Assembly: GCF_000519005.1 (NCBI RefSeq) | Contig: NZ_JAER01000003.1 | Coordinates: forward strand, 93,304-157,303 | DNA: 64,000 nucleotides | Direction: 5' to 3' | From: Nocardioides sp. J54 | GTDB lineage: Bacteria > Actinomycetota > Actinomycetes > Propionibacteriales > Nocardioidaceae | In this document: positions 52,116 to 61,494 of the stretch, one piece after another | Numbering within the stretch: position 1 is the first letter of the stretch | Layout: each line of letters begins with the position of its first letter | Made by a program: the position numbers and the translations under genes | Notes under the pieces: model-generated | Told to the model about the DNA's origin: nothing | Seen by the model: the letters and a program-made list of their open reading frames with translations, nothing else | The model's database searches: none

Positions 52116-52922
52116 CTATTCCCGGACCAGGCCGGCTTCCACGACGGCCCTCCTGAGCTCGTCGAAGCCGTGCTCGGGGGCGGCCACGACGGCGGTCCGG
52201 CCGCCGGCCCCGGGGGCCAGCTCGACGCGGGCACCTGCCTGCCGGGCGACGAGCCCGGCGGCGGCGTGGTCCCACAGGTTGACGCCCTCCTCGACGTACC
52301 CGTCGACGCTGCCGGCGGCCAGGTGGCACAGGTCGAGGGCGCAGGAGCCGAAGCGACGGATGTCACGCACGAGGGGCAGCAGCCGCGCGACGCCGGCGGC
52401 CTGGACGGCGCGCTGCTCGGCGGAGTAGCTGAAGCCGGTGGCGACGAGCCGCTGGGCCAGCGGCGCGGGGCCGCGGACGGCGAGCGGGGTCCCGTTGCGG
52501 GTGGCCGGTCCCCCGGCGGTGGCGGCGTAGACGTCGTCGTGCGCGACGTCGACGACGACGCCGGCGACGACCTCGCCGTCGACCTCGGCGGCGACGGAGA
52601 CGGCGTAGGCGGGGATGCCGTAGAGGAAGTTGACGGTGCCGTCGATCGGGTCGACGACCCAGCGCACGCCGGAGGTGCCGACCACGTCGTCCCCCTCCTC
52701 GCCGAGGAAGGAGTCGTCCGGGCGGGCGGCGAGGATCCGGGCCCGGATCAGCTCCTCCGAGGCGCGGTCGGCCGCGGTGACCACGTCGACGTCGCTCGAC
52801 TTGGTGTCGGCCACCTCGACGACGCCGGCAGCCTGCTCGCGCACCAGCTGCGCTGCCTCCCGGGCGACGGCCAGCGCGAGGTCGAGCAGCTCGGCCGGCT
52901 CCGCGTGCTGGCCGGTGCTCAT
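52116..52922 (-). CDS. suhB: Inositol monophosphatase family protein (SuhB-like)
   Basis: Mg2+-dependent, Li+-sensitive-type phosphatase, 268 residues. Motifs are FLGEEGDD (metal 1), [12 protein letters not shown] (metals 1-2) and [13 protein letters not shown] (third motif). It likely acts on inositol-1-phosphate for phosphatidylinositol or mycothiol synthesis, or on related sugar phosphates. The ATG overlaps the hemH stop (ATGA). It corresponds in position to Rv2701c. Confidence 0.94.
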   Translation of the reverse strand: MSTGQHAEPAELLDLALAVAREAAQLVREQAAGVVEVADTKSSDVDVVTAADRASEELIRARILAARPDDSFLGEEGDDVVGTSGVRWVVDPIDGTVNFLYGIPAYAVSVAAEVDGEVVAGVVVDVAHDDVYAATAGGPATRNGTPLAVRGPAPLAQRLVATGFSYSAEQRAVQAAGVARLLPLVRDIRRFGSCALDLCHLAAGSVDGYVEEGVNLWDHAAAGLVARQAGARVELAPGAGGRTAVVAAPEHGFDELRRAVVEAGLVRE

Positions 52923-53989
52923 GCCCGGGTGCGCTCGCCCAGGCAGCAGCCGGCCGGGCAGCGGTCGTGGGAGGGCCCGCGCGCGCCGGCGGCCGGGCGG
53001 ACGACGTCCTCACCGCGTTCGACGGCAGCCCGCTCGAGCACCAGGTCGCGCAGCGCGGCGACGAACGCGGGGTGCACCCCGGCGGACGGGGCGCGCCGCG
53101 CAGCGATGCCGAGCCGCTCGGCGGTGGCGAGGGCCTCGGTGTCGAGGTCGTAGACGACCTCCATGTGGTCGGAGACGAAGCCGACGGGGACGAGGACGAC
53201 GGCGGTGACGCCCTCGGCGGCGAGCTCCTCGAGGCGGTCGTTGACGTCCGGCTCCAGCCACGGGACGTGCGGGGCGCCGGAGCGGGAGCAGTAGACGAGC
53301 TCGTGCACCCGCTCGACGCCGGTCGCGGTCGCGACCTCGGCGGCCAGGGTCGCGGCGACGTCGAGGTGCTGGGCGACGTAGGCCCCGCCCTCGGGTCCGC
53401 TGCTGGCGGCCATCGTGTCGGGGATCGAGTGGGTCACGAAGACCAGGCGCGCAGCGTCGCGCTGGTCGTCCGGCAGGTCGGCGAGGGCGGCGAGGATGCC
53501 GTCCTTGTTGGCCTCGACGAACCCCGGGTGGTTGAAGTAGGCGCGGACCTTGTCGATGCGCGGCGCGACGACGCCCTCGGGAAGCGCGGCAACGGCGTCC
53601 TCGATGTTGTCCCAGTACTGCCGGCAGCTCGACCACGAGGAGTACGCCGACGTGGCGATGCACAGCACCCGCTGGTGACCGTCGGCGGCCATCTGCGCGA
53701 CCGTGTCGGTGAGGTAGGGGTCCCAGTTGCGGTTGCCCCAGTAGAGCGGCAGGTCGATCCCCTGCTCGGCCAGGTCGGCCTCGAGGGCCGTGATCAGCGC
53801 GCGGTTCTGGTCGTTGATCGGCGACTTGCCGCCGAAGAGGAAGTAGTGCTGGCCGACCTCCTCGAGCCGCTCGCGCGGGATCCCGCGGCCGCGGGTGACG
53901 TTCTCGAGGAAGGGGACGACGTCGTCCGGCTTCTCGGGACCTCCGAAGGAGAGCAGCAGCAGGGCGTCGTACGGATCCGGATTCGGCAC
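52919..53989 (-). CDS. hemH: Ferrochelatase (coproporphyrin ferrochelatase type)
   Basis: Inserts Fe2+ into coproporphyrin III, the late step of the heme pathway used by actinobacteria; 356 residues. [21 protein letters not shown], the metal/porphyrin region [11 protein letters not shown] with catalytic His, and [17 protein letters not shown] are diagnostic. The C-terminal tail has clustered Cys (344, 348, 349 in RCPAGCC), consistent with the [2Fe-2S] cluster reported in actinobacterial ferrochelatases. The GTG start is six bases after a TACGAT -10, probably leaderless. It is coupled to the inositol phosphatase gene. Confidence 0.96.
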   Translation of the reverse strand: MPNPDPYDALLLLSFGGPEKPDDVVPFLENVTRGRGIPRERLEEVGQHYFLFGGKSPINDQNRALITALEADLAEQGIDLPLYWGNRNWDPYLTDTVAQMAADGHQRVLCIATSAYSSWSSCRQYWDNIEDAVAALPEGVVAPRIDKVRAYFNHPGFVEANKDGILAALADLPDDQRDAARLVFVTHSIPDTMAASSGPEGGAYVAQHLDVAATLAAEVATATGVERVHELVYCSRSGAPHVPWLEPDVNDRLEELAAEGVTAVVLVPVGFVSDHMEVVYDLDTEALATAERLGIAARRAPSAGVHPAFVAALRDLVLERAAVERGEDVVRPAAGARGPSHDRCPAGCCLGERTRA

Positions 53990-53995
53990 GGGCCC

Positions 53996-54001
53996 ATCGT
54001 A
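53996..54001 (-). promoter_or_regulatory. -10 box of leaderless hemH promoter
   Basis: TACGAT on the minus strand, six bases, then GTG 53989. Its plus-strand side overlaps the ribosome site region of the divergent MFS gene. Confidence 0.55.
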
Positions 54002-54021
54002 GGGAGGAAGATGAAAGCCCC

Positions 54022-55227
54022 ATGTTGCAGACCTATCGCCAGATCTTCAGCCCCGCCACCGCAGCCTTCAGCCTGACCGGCCTCGTGGCGCGCCTGCCGA
54101 TCTCGATGGTCGGCCTCGGGATCGTCCTGCTGGCCGAGCACGAGACCGGTTCCTACGGCTTCGCTGGCTCCGTCTCGGCGGTGGCGCTGATCGCCAACGC
54201 GCTGTTCGCGATCCCGCAGGGCCGGCTGATCGACCGGCTCGGCCAGGGCCGGGTGCTGTCGGTGGTCATCACGGTCTGGGGCGTCGGGCTGGCGCTCGCG
54301 ATGGGCTCCCTGGAGTGGGACTGGCCGCGCTGGTCGACCTACCTGCTCGCGGCCGTGGCGGGTGCCTCGCTCCCCTCGGTCGGCACCTGCGTGCGGGCCC
54401 GCTGGTCGCACACCCTGGCGGAGCGCCCCGACCGGCTGCACACGGCGTTCTCCTTCGAGGCGGTCGCCGACGAGACCGTCTTCCTCGTCGGCCCGATCGC
54501 GGTGACGATGCTCGCCACCGGCGTGCACCCCGTCGCCGGCCTCACCGCCGCCCTGGTCGCGGGCACCGTCGGCACCTTCGCCTTCGCCGCCCAGCGCGGC
54601 ACCGAGCCGCCGGTCCACGCCCGCGTGGAGGACACGGGCGCCCGCCCGCCGATACCGTGGTCGGCGATCGCGCCGCTGACCGTCGTCTCGGCGGCGCTCG
54701 GCGTCCTCTTCGGCGCTGCCGAGGTGGTCACCGTGGCGTTCGCCGAGGAGGAGGGCAACAAGGCCGCGGCCGGCTTCCTGCTCGCGATCTGGGCGTTCGG
54801 GAGCCTGGTCGCCGGTGTCGTGTCCGGGGCGATCACCTGGCGGCGCGGGCCGCTGGTCCGGCTGCGGTACGGCGCCCTGGGGATGCTGGTCGCGATGGCG
54901 CCGCTCCCCTTCGTCCCGTCCCTGGCGGTGATGGGCGTGGTGCTGCTGGTCGGCGGACTGGCTATCTCCCCCACCCTCATCGCGGCGATGTCGCTCGCCG
55001 AGCAGGTGCTCCCGGCCGCCCGGCTGACCGAGGGCATGGCGTTCATCCAGACCGGCCTCGCCGCCGGGCTCGCCCCCGGGGCCGCGGTCGCAGGCGTCCT
55101 GATCGACGCGCACGGCGCCTCGCCGGCGTACGTCGTCTGCGTCGCCGGCGGCCTGCTCGCCCTGATGGGCGCGCTCGCGACCCGGGTCCCGGCTACCCTC
55201 CCGGTCCATGAGCAGCAGCTGGCGTAG
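54022..55227 (+). CDS. Major facilitator superfamily transporter
   Basis: MFS permease of 401 residues with twelve predicted TM helices and the loop 2-3 motif [13 protein letters not shown]. The substrate is unknown; the general pattern is that of drug or metabolite efflux proteins. The start ATG 54022 has GGGAGGAAG about twelve bases upstream. Its last 20 bases overlap the start of the lactone oxidase gene. Co-transcription of the two is likely but the functional link is unclear. Confidence 0.88.
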   Translation: MLQTYRQIFSPATAAFSLTGLVARLPISMVGLGIVLLAEHETGSYGFAGSVSAVALIANALFAIPQGRLIDRLGQGRVLSVVITVWGVGLALAMGSLEWDWPRWSTYLLAAVAGASLPSVGTCVRARWSHTLAERPDRLHTAFSFEAVADETVFLVGPIAVTMLATGVHPVAGLTAALVAGTVGTFAFAAQRGTEPPVHARVEDTGARPPIPWSAIAPLTVVSAALGVLFGAAEVVTVAFAEEEGNKAAAGFLLAIWAFGSLVAGVVSGAITWRRGPLVRLRYGALGMLVAMAPLPFVPSLAVMGVVLLVGGLAISPTLIAAMSLAEQVLPAARLTEGMAFIQTGLAAGLAPGAAVAGVLIDAHGASPAYVVCVAGGLLALMGALATRVPATLPVHEQQLA

Positions 55228-56515
55228 CTGGTCCGGGCTGGAGTCCGCGAGCGGCCTGCAGGCCGTCACCCCGGCCGACGCGGCCGAGGTCGTCGAGGTC
55301 GTCACCTCGGCGCGGGCCGCCGGCCGCACCGTCAAGGCCGCCGGCACCGGCCACAGCTTCACCGGCATCGCGACCCCGCGCGACGTGCACCTGCGCCCCG
55401 ACCGGATGCGCGGCATCGTCGCGGTGGACCGGGACGCGATGACCGTGACCGCACTGGCCGGCACCCAGCTCAAGGTCCTCAACGCCGAGCTCGAGCGGCT
55501 CGGGCTGAGCCTGCACAACATGGGCGACATCGCCGAGCAGACCCTCGCCGGGGCGGTGTCGACCGGAACCCACGGCACCGGCGGCCGGGCGGCCGGCCTC
55601 GCCGCCCAGGTCGCCGGGCTCGAGCTGGTCACCGGCACCGGCGAGGTGCTGCGCGCCTCGGCCGACGAGAACGCCGACCTGTTCGACCTGGGCCGGGTCG
55701 GCCTCGGCGCGCTGGGCGTGCTGACCACGCTCACCTTCGCCGTCGAGCCGCTCTTCCTGCTGCGCGCCGAGGAGCGCCCGATGACGTGGGACGACGCCCT
55801 CGCGGCGTTCGACGACCTCACCGCGGAGCACGACCACGTCGACATGTACTGGTTCCCGCACTCCGACCGCATGCTGACCAAGCGCAACACCCGGGTCGGC
55901 ACCGACCTGTACGCCGCCGAGCCGCTGCCCGGCTGGCGGGCGTGGCTCGACGACGACCTGCTCGCCAACACCGTCTTCGGCGCCCAGACCGCACTGCTCA
56001 ACCGGGTGCCGCGCGCGATCCCCGCCGCGAACCGCTTCGCCTCCCGGCTGCTCGGGCCGCGCACCTACACCGACGTCGCCCACCGGGTGTTCACCACCGA
56101 GCGGCGAGTGGTCTTCCGAGAGATGGAGTACGCCGTGCCCCGCGAGGTCGGCCTCGACGCGCTGCGGGAGTGCCGCACCGCGCTGGAGCGCTCCGGGCTG
56201 CGGGTGTCCTTCCCCGTCGAGATCCGGGTTGCGCCGGCCGACGACGTGGCGCTGTCCACCGCCTCGGGCCGGGACTCGTTCTACCTCGCGTTCCACACCC
56301 ACCGCGACGCCGACCACACCGCCTACTTCGCGCTCATGGAGTCGGTGGTGCGAGAGCACGGCGGACGGCCGCACTGGGGCAAGCTGCACCAGCTCGACGC
56401 CGCCGACCTGGCCGAGCGCTACCCCCGCTTCGGCGAGTTCACCGCGCTGCGCGACCGCCTCGACCCGGACCGGGTGTTCGCCAACCCCTACCTCGACCGC
56501 GTGCTCGGCCGATGA
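55208..56515 (+). CDS. FAD-linked D-arabinono-1,4-lactone oxidase family protein
   Basis: VAO-family flavoprotein, 435 residues, with an N-terminal FAD-binding domain (AAGTGHSFTGIATP near 45-58, STGTHGTGG near 115) and a C-terminal aldonolactone-oxidase domain ending in RPHWGKLHQLDAADL. Relatives oxidise aldono- or gulonolactones or xylitol using oxygen or another acceptor. There is no signal peptide. The stop overlaps the YchJ-family start (ATGA). The exact substrate cannot be read. Confidence 0.92.
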   Translation: MSSSWRSWSGLESASGLQAVTPADAAEVVEVVTSARAAGRTVKAAGTGHSFTGIATPRDVHLRPDRMRGIVAVDRDAMTVTALAGTQLKVLNAELERLGLSLHNMGDIAEQTLAGAVSTGTHGTGGRAAGLAAQVAGLELVTGTGEVLRASADENADLFDLGRVGLGALGVLTTLTFAVEPLFLLRAEERPMTWDDALAAFDDLTAEHDHVDMYWFPHSDRMLTKRNTRVGTDLYAAEPLPGWRAWLDDDLLANTVFGAQTALLNRVPRAIPAANRFASRLLGPRTYTDVAHRVFTTERRVVFREMEYAVPREVGLDALRECRTALERSGLRVSFPVEIRVAPADDVALSTASGRDSFYLAFHTHRDADHTAYFALMESVVREHGGRPHWGKLHQLDAADLAERYPRFGEFTALRDRLDPDRVFANPYLDRVLGR

Positions 56516-56901
56516 CCCGCGCCGCCTGCCCGTGCGGCACCGGCCGCGGGTACGACGACTGCTGCGGCCCGTTCCACCGTGGCTCGGCCCGGCCGGCGAC
56601 CGCCGAGGAGCTGATGCGCTCGCGGTACTCCGCGTTCGTGGTCGGTCTGGCGGCGTACCTGCTCGAGACGTGGCACCCGGCGACCCGGCCGGAGACCCTC
56701 GACCTGGACGACGGGGTCCGCTGGACCGGTCTCGAGGTGCTGGCGACCGAGGGCGGCGGCCCGGAGGACCGGCGCGGGGTGGTCGAGTTCCGCGCCCACC
56801 ACGAGCTGGCCGGGCAGCCGGGGGTGCTGCACGAGGTGAGCCGGTTCCGCCGGGACGCGGCCGGTTGGCAGTACGTCCGCGGGAAGGCGACCTGGTCGTG
56901 A
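56512..56901 (+). CDS. YchJ/UPF0225 family protein with SEC-C motif
   Basis: A 129-residue protein with an N-terminal zinc-binding SEC-C-like motif (CPCGTGRGYDDCCGPFH) and a cystatin-like/NTF2-like domain (about 40-129; MRSRYSAFVVGLAAYLLETWHP is highly conserved). The function of YchJ is not established. ATG 56512 overlaps the lactone oxidase stop; longer upstream frames are antisense-type shadows of that gene. Confidence 0.92.
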   Translation: MTRAACPCGTGRGYDDCCGPFHRGSARPATAEELMRSRYSAFVVGLAAYLLETWHPATRPETLDLDDGVRWTGLEVLATEGGGPEDRRGVVEFRAHHELAGQPGVLHEVSRFRRDAAGWQYVRGKATWS

Positions 56902-56999
56902 GCGAGGCGGGCGGGTCGTGACCGGAGACGCGGCTCACAAAATGTCGACAGATCACCCACACGCCGGGCGGGCAACCCGATCCGGACCGCTGGCAGGCG

Positions 57000-57005
57000 T
57001 AGGCT
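57000..57005 (+). promoter_or_regulatory. -10 box of sepH promoter
   Basis: TAGGCT about 52 bases before the sepH GTG. A GAGGAC ribosome site at about 57047-57052 indicates a normal leader here. Confidence 0.4.
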
Positions 57006-57057
57006 CGGCGGCACCGGAGCAGGCAGCACCAGACCCAGCACATCCCGAGGACGACGA

Positions 57058-58038
57058 GTGACCGAGCAGGACGAGACGGGCACGGCGCAGGACGCCGCGG
57101 GCCCCGACACGGTCCGGCTCACCCTGGCCGGGACGTCCCCCGACCGCAGGCGCCTGCTGATGGTGGACGACCAGGGCGCCGAGTTCACCCTCGACATCAC
57201 GCCTGACCTGCGCGCCGCGGTGCGCACCGAGACCACCCGCGTCGGCCCGTTGGAGACCAAGATGAGCAGCAGCATCCGTCCGCGCGAGATCCAGACCCGC
57301 ATCCGGGCCGGCGAGTCCCCCGAGACGGTCGCCGAGGCCGCCGGGACGACCGTGGACGCGATCATGCCCTACGTCGCGCCGGTGCTGGCCGAGCGCGAGC
57401 ACGTGGCCGGCCGTGCGCTCAAGGCCTCGCTGCGCCGCACGCCCGGCGAGGGCGGCGGCGCCCCGACCCAGAGCCGCGTGCTCGGCGACGCGGTCGCGGC
57501 GCACCTGCGCTCGCTCGGTGCCGACCCCGCGGCCGTGGCCTGGGACGCCTACCGCCGCGAGACCGGCCGCTGGGTGCTGACCGCCACCTACACCACCGAG
57601 GGTCGCAGCGGCACCGCACGGTTCACCTACGACGCGCCCGGCAACTACGCCCTGTCCGACAACGACGACGCCCGCTGGCTGGTCGGCGACGTGCTCCCGG
57701 AGCCGGCCGCCCCGGCCCGCGACGACCTCCAGCAGGTGCGCGAGCGCCGGCTGGCCGCCGTCCCGGAGGAGCTGCCGCTGGGCGGCGAGGCGCCGTCCGA
57801 GGCGCTCCCGCTCGGCGCTGCGTACGACGTGGACCAGGTCCTCGAGCTGCCGACCGAGGCCGAGGAGCCGCCGGCCCCGGCACCGCTCGACGAGCCGATC
57901 CGCGCCACCGCCGACGAGGCGGTCGCCCGCGACACGGAGGCGGAGCGCGCCAAGCACCGCCGGCCGGTGCAGAAGAAGCGCGGCCGCGCCTCCGTCCCGA
58001 GCTGGGACGAGATCATGTTCGGCGGCGCCGACTCCTAG
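57058..58038 (+). CDS. sepH: Cell division regulator SepH (DUF3071)
   Basis: SepH binds FtsZ and stimulates its assembly in actinobacteria. It is 326 residues. An N-terminal DUF3071 domain with a helix-turn-helix-like core (about 75-110; RPREIQTRIRAGESPETVAEAAGT read in pieces) is followed by a disordered Pro/Glu-rich stretch and a conserved C-terminal tail, RGRASVPSWDEIMFGG. There is no TM helix. It stands alone, with 156 bases upstream that contain a TAGGCT promoter. Confidence 0.95.
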   Translation: MTEQDETGTAQDAAGPDTVRLTLAGTSPDRRRLLMVDDQGAEFTLDITPDLRAAVRTETTRVGPLETKMSSSIRPREIQTRIRAGESPETVAEAAGTTVDAIMPYVAPVLAEREHVAGRALKASLRRTPGEGGGAPTQSRVLGDAVAAHLRSLGADPAAVAWDAYRRETGRWVLTATYTTEGRSGTARFTYDAPGNYALSDNDDARWLVGDVLPEPAAPARDDLQQVRERRLAAVPEELPLGGEAPSEALPLGAAYDVDQVLELPTEAEEPPAPAPLDEPIRATADEAVARDTEAERAKHRRPVQKKRGRASVPSWDEIMFGGADS

Positions 58039-58070
58039 ATCCAGGGGGACCCAGCCGGGCCAAAAGCGCG

Positions 58071-58076
58071 TAGCGT
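58071..58076 (+). promoter_or_regulatory. -10 box of leaderless SDR promoter
   Basis: TAGCGT, six bases, then ATG 58083; identical in sequence and spacing to the ceoB promoter. Confidence 0.55.
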
Positions 58077-58082
58077 GCGCGC

Positions 58083-60125
58083 ATGGCCTACTTCGTGACC
58101 GGCGCCACAGGCTTCATCGGGCGCTTCCTCATCACCGAGCTCGTCGAGAACCGCGAGGGTCCGATCCACGTGCTGTGCCGTGAGTCGTCGCTCGGGCGGC
58201 TCGAGGCCCTCGCCCGGCAGTGGAGGTCCGACCGGGTACGCCCCGTGGTCGGCGACCTCAGCCAGCCGGGCCTCGGCGTCGACCCGGCGTGGGTGGCCGA
58301 GCACGCCGGCACCATCGACCACTTCTTCCACCTCGCCGCGATCTACGACATCACGGCGGACGACGCCACGAACGACGCGATGAACATCGACGGCACCCGG
58401 CACGCGCTCGCGCTGGCCGACTCGCTGCGCGCGGGCTGCTTCCACCAGGTGTCGTCGGTCGCCGCGGCCGGCGACTACCACGGGCGGTTCGACGAGTCGA
58501 TGTTCGAGGAGGGCCAGCCGCTCCCCTCGCCGTACCACCGCACGAAGTACGAGTCGGAGAAGATCGTCCGCGACGAGGCCACCGTGCCGTGGCGGGTCTA
58601 CCGCCCGGCGATCGTGGTCGGCCACTCCGAGACCGGCGCGATGGACAAGGTCGACGGGCCCTACTACCTCTTCCCGCTGATCAAGCGCCTGCGCGACCAC
58701 CTGCCGTCGTGGCTGCCGCTGGTCGGCGTCGACCTCGGCGACACCAACATGGTGCCCGTCGACTACGTCGCCAAGGCGATGGACCACCTCGCCCACCTGC
58801 CCGACCGCGACGGCGAGGCCTTCCACCTGGTCAACCCGGAGCCGCAGCCGGTCGTGGAGATGCTCAACGCGTTCTGCGCGGCCGCCGGGGCACCCCGGTT
58901 CGCCACGCCGGTCGATCGCAAGGTCACCTCGCGCCCGGTGTCGCTGCTCCCCCGGCCGCTGCGCCCGCTCAACGTGCTCACCTCGGTCGTCCGCTCCGCG
59001 CCCGCGCAGCTGCTGCTCGACCAGACCCTGGGCCGCCTCGGGATGCCGGCCGAGGCGCTCGCGCACTCCTCCTTCGCGCCGGTCTTCGAGTCCCGCACCA
59101 CCGAGAAGGCGCTGGCGGGCTCCGGCATCTCGGTGCCCCCGCTGGAGACCTACGTGCGCACCCTGTGGAGCTACTGGGAGGAGCACCTCGACGACAGCGT
59201 CGGGCGCGACCCCAAGGCGCGGGCGGCCCTCAAGGGCAAGACCGTCGTGATCACCGGCGCGTCGTCGGGCATCGGCAAGGTGGTCGCACTCAAGGTCGCC
59301 CAGGCCGGGGGCATCCCGGTGCTCGTCGCCCGAGGCAAGGAGAAGCTCGAGGAGACCAGGGCCGTCATCGAGGCCCGCGGCGGCCAGGCCCACGTCTTCC
59401 CCTGCGACCTGTCCGACCTCGAGGCGATCGACCGGCTGTGCGAGCAGCTGGTGGCGGACCTGCCGAGCGTCGACTACGTCATCAACAACGCCGGCCGCTC
59501 CATCCGACGGTCGCTGAAGCTCTCGCAGGACCGCTTCCACGACTTCGAGCGCACCATGCAGCTCAACTACTTCGGCGCGATCCGGCTGGTGATGGGCCTG
59601 ATGCCGCAGCTGCACGCGCAGCGCTCGGGCCACATCGTCAACATCTCCTCCATCGGCGTGCAGACCAACCCGCCGCGGTTCTCCGCCTACGTCGCCTCCA
59701 AGGCCGCCCTCGACGCGTGGAGCAACGTGGTGTCCTCCGAGGTGGTCGGGCACGGGATCACCTTCACGAACGTGCACATGCCGCTGGTGCGGACGCCGAT
59801 GATCGCGCCGACGAAGATCTACGACAAGTTCCCCACCATCTCGCCGGCCCAGGCGGCCGACATCGTGGTGCGCGCGCTGGTCGAGAAGCCGCACGAGATC
59901 AACACCGCCCTCGGCACGGCGGGCGAGCTGGCGCACACGATCGCCCCGCGCACCGCCTTCCGGGTGCTCAACCTCGCCTACCAGGTGTTCCCGGACTCGG
60001 CTGCGGCGAAGGGCCGCAAGCCGGCCTCCCAGGCCGCGGCGGCCGCGGAGGAGGCGCCCACCGCGAACCACCGCGAGACCGAGCAGATGCTGCTGGCCCA
60101 GCTCTTCCGGGGCGTGCACTGGTAG
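58083..60125 (+). CDS. Double SDR oxidoreductase (extended reductase-type plus classical SDR)
   Basis: A 680-residue fusion. Residues 1-350 are an extended SDR related to the male-sterility/NAD-binding-4 reductases (TGATGFIGRFLI at 7, YHRTKYESEKIV with the YxxxK pair). Residues 385-630 are a classical SDR (TGASSGIG at 391-398, NNAGRS, SAYVASKAA). The pattern matches mycobacterial Rv3391/Acr1-like acyl-CoA or fatty-aldehyde reductases, so reduction of fatty acyl groups to aldehyde or alcohol is plausible. It is a single-gene unit with a leaderless-type promoter, ended by a hairpin. Confidence 0.88.
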   Translation: MAYFVTGATGFIGRFLITELVENREGPIHVLCRESSLGRLEALARQWRSDRVRPVVGDLSQPGLGVDPAWVAEHAGTIDHFFHLAAIYDITADDATNDAMNIDGTRHALALADSLRAGCFHQVSSVAAAGDYHGRFDESMFEEGQPLPSPYHRTKYESEKIVRDEATVPWRVYRPAIVVGHSETGAMDKVDGPYYLFPLIKRLRDHLPSWLPLVGVDLGDTNMVPVDYVAKAMDHLAHLPDRDGEAFHLVNPEPQPVVEMLNAFCAAAGAPRFATPVDRKVTSRPVSLLPRPLRPLNVLTSVVRSAPAQLLLDQTLGRLGMPAEALAHSSFAPVFESRTTEKALAGSGISVPPLETYVRTLWSYWEEHLDDSVGRDPKARAALKGKTVVITGASSGIGKVVALKVAQAGGIPVLVARGKEKLEETRAVIEARGGQAHVFPCDLSDLEAIDRLCEQLVADLPSVDYVINNAGRSIRRSLKLSQDRFHDFERTMQLNYFGAIRLVMGLMPQLHAQRSGHIVNISSIGVQTNPPRFSAYVASKAALDAWSNVVSSEVVGHGITFTNVHMPLVRTPMIAPTKIYDKFPTISPAQAADIVVRALVEKPHEINTALGTAGELAHTIAPRTAFRVLNLAYQVFPDSAAAKGRKPASQAAAAAEEAPTANHRETEQMLLAQLFRGVHW

Positions 60126-60161
60126 CCGCCCACCGGCCGGCGCCGCCGTGCGCCCGGGCGG
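60126..60161. terminator. Nested hairpin between SDR and sulfurtransferase genes
   Basis: Outer stem CCGCCC/GGGCGG and inner stem GGCGC/GCGCC in the 37-base space between two convergent stop codons. It is a likely bidirectional terminator. Confidence 0.6.
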
Positions 60162-60162
60162 T

Positions 60163-60978
60163 TCAGGACGTCTCGACCGGCCGGTCCGGGTCGGCGACCC
60201 ACTCGCTCCAGCTGCCCGGGTAGAGCGCCGCAGCCACGCCGGCGACCTCGAGCGCGAGCACGTCGTGCGCGGCGGTCACGCCCGATCCGCAGTAGACGGC
60301 GACGTCGGCACCGGCGGTGGCGCCGACCGCAGCGTAGGCCTCGGCCAGCTCGGCGACCGGACGGAACCGACCGTCCGGGCCGAGGTTGGCCGAGCTCGGC
60401 AGGTTCACCGCGCCGGGGATGTGGCCGGCCACCGGGTCGACCGGCTCGACCTCGCCGCGGTAGCGCTCCGGGGCGCGGGCGTCGACGAGCACGCCTGCGT
60501 CGCGGACCGTCGCCACGTCGACGACGGGCATCGCACCCGGCTCGCCCGTGAAGCCCCCGGGCTCCGCTGCCGGGGCGGGGGCACCCTGCTCGACCGGGAG
60601 GCCCGCCGCCCGCCAGGCCGGCCACGCGCCGTCGAGGACCCGCACGTCGCGGTGGCCGTGGTGGCGCAGGAGCCACCAGCACCGGGCCGCGGCGTTGCCC
60701 GACCAGTCGTCGTACACCACGACCGGGCGGTCGTTGCACACCCCGGCGGCCCGCATGGCGGCGACGAACACGTCCGGCGCCGGCAGCGGGTGTCGACCGC
60801 CGGCGCCCGGCGGCCCGGCGAGGGCGGCGCCCAGGTCGACGTACGACGCACCGGGCACATGGCCCGCGGCGAACTCCTCCGGACCCGGCGGCCCGCCGAG
60901 CCGGTAGCGCACGTCGAGGACGGTGACCTCCTCGAGGCGGCCGGCCAGCTCGTCCACGGCGATGAGGGGCGAGGTCAT
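60163..60978 (-). CDS. sseA: Sulfurtransferase, 3-mercaptopyruvate type (two rhodanese domains)
   Basis: Two rhodanese domains in 271 residues, of which the second (about 150-271) is catalytic with Cys230 in VYCGSGVTAAHDV. The CGSGVTA loop is the mercaptopyruvate-sulfurtransferase form rather than the thiosulfate form (CRKGVTA). It makes enzyme persulfide from mercaptopyruvate for sulfur transfer or detoxification. The ATG lies six bases after a TAGGTT -10, with no ribosome site. It stands alone. Confidence 0.93.
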   Translation of the reverse strand: MTSPLIAVDELAGRLEEVTVLDVRYRLGGPPGPEEFAAGHVPGASYVDLGAALAGPPGAGGRHPLPAPDVFVAAMRAAGVCNDRPVVVYDDWSGNAAARCWWLLRHHGHRDVRVLDGAWPAWRAAGLPVEQGAPAPAAEPGGFTGEPGAMPVVDVATVRDAGVLVDARAPERYRGEVEPVDPVAGHIPGAVNLPSSANLGPDGRFRPVAELAEAYAAVGATAGADVAVYCGSGVTAAHDVLALEVAGVAAALYPGSWSEWVADPDRPVETS

Positions 60979-60984
60979 GGCAGC

Positions 60985-60990
60985 AACCTA
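60985..60990 (-). promoter_or_regulatory. -10 box of leaderless sulfurtransferase promoter
   Basis: TAGGTT on the minus strand, six bases, then ATG 60978. Confidence 0.55.
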
Positions 60991-61047
60991 ACCGGCCACC
61001 TGTGGAGGACGCCCGCGGCGTTCGGCCGGATCGGGCAGGCTCGCCGC

Positions 61048-61476
61048 ATGCCGTCCGGCCCGGGGCTCCACGAACCGCTCCCCACCCTGCTGCAGCGGGT
61101 GCTGCGGGGAGCCGTGCGCGACCACGCGCAGGCCGAGCGGCGCCGGTGCTACCCGCCGGTGCTGCACGTCGGCATCCCGCGCGGCGAGCAGCGCTCGTTC
61201 GAGGCCGCCCCCGAGGAGCGGCTCGACCTGGCACTGCGCACGGAGGTCGTCGAGGCGATGGCGCGGCTGTTCCTCGACCGTGAGCAGGTGCCGCTGGTGT
61301 GGCTGACCCGGATGACCGAGGGCCCGGACACCGAGGACCTGGCGTGGGCGGCCGCCGTCGGCGCCGCCTCCGGCGAGCTCGGGGTGCGCCTGGACCTGGT
61401 GGTCGTCACCCGCCGGGCGTGGCACGACCCGCGCTCGGGCGCCGGTCGGTCGTGGAGCCGGGTCCGCGGCGGCTGA
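61048..61476 (+). CDS. Conserved hypothetical protein
   Basis: A 142-residue soluble protein beginning MPSGPGLHEPLPTLLQRVLRG that I do not recognise. The codon pattern is clearly coding (GC-rich third positions), and VPLVWLTRMTEGPDTEDLAWAAA and RLDLVVVTRRAWHDPRSG read as a compact alpha/beta domain. There are no Cys clusters, TM helices or signal peptide. CAGGCT lies six bases before the ATG, a one-base variant of the TAGGCT leaderless promoter. It is divergent from sseA and converges on the GshA-like gene. Confidence 0.75.
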   Translation: MPSGPGLHEPLPTLLQRVLRGAVRDHAQAERRRCYPPVLHVGIPRGEQRSFEAAPEERLDLALRTEVVEAMARLFLDREQVPLVWLTRMTEGPDTEDLAWAAAVGAASGELGVRLDLVVVTRRAWHDPRSGAGRSWSRVRGG

Positions 61477-61493
61477 CGCCCCGCGGGCAGCCG
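61470..61493. terminator. Small hairpin at the junction of the hypothetical and GCS2-family genes
   Basis: CGGCTG and CAGCCG form a 6-bp stem spanning two convergent stops, with an internal CCCGCGGG. It is a plausible but weak terminator. Confidence 0.4.
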
Positions 61494-61494
61494 G

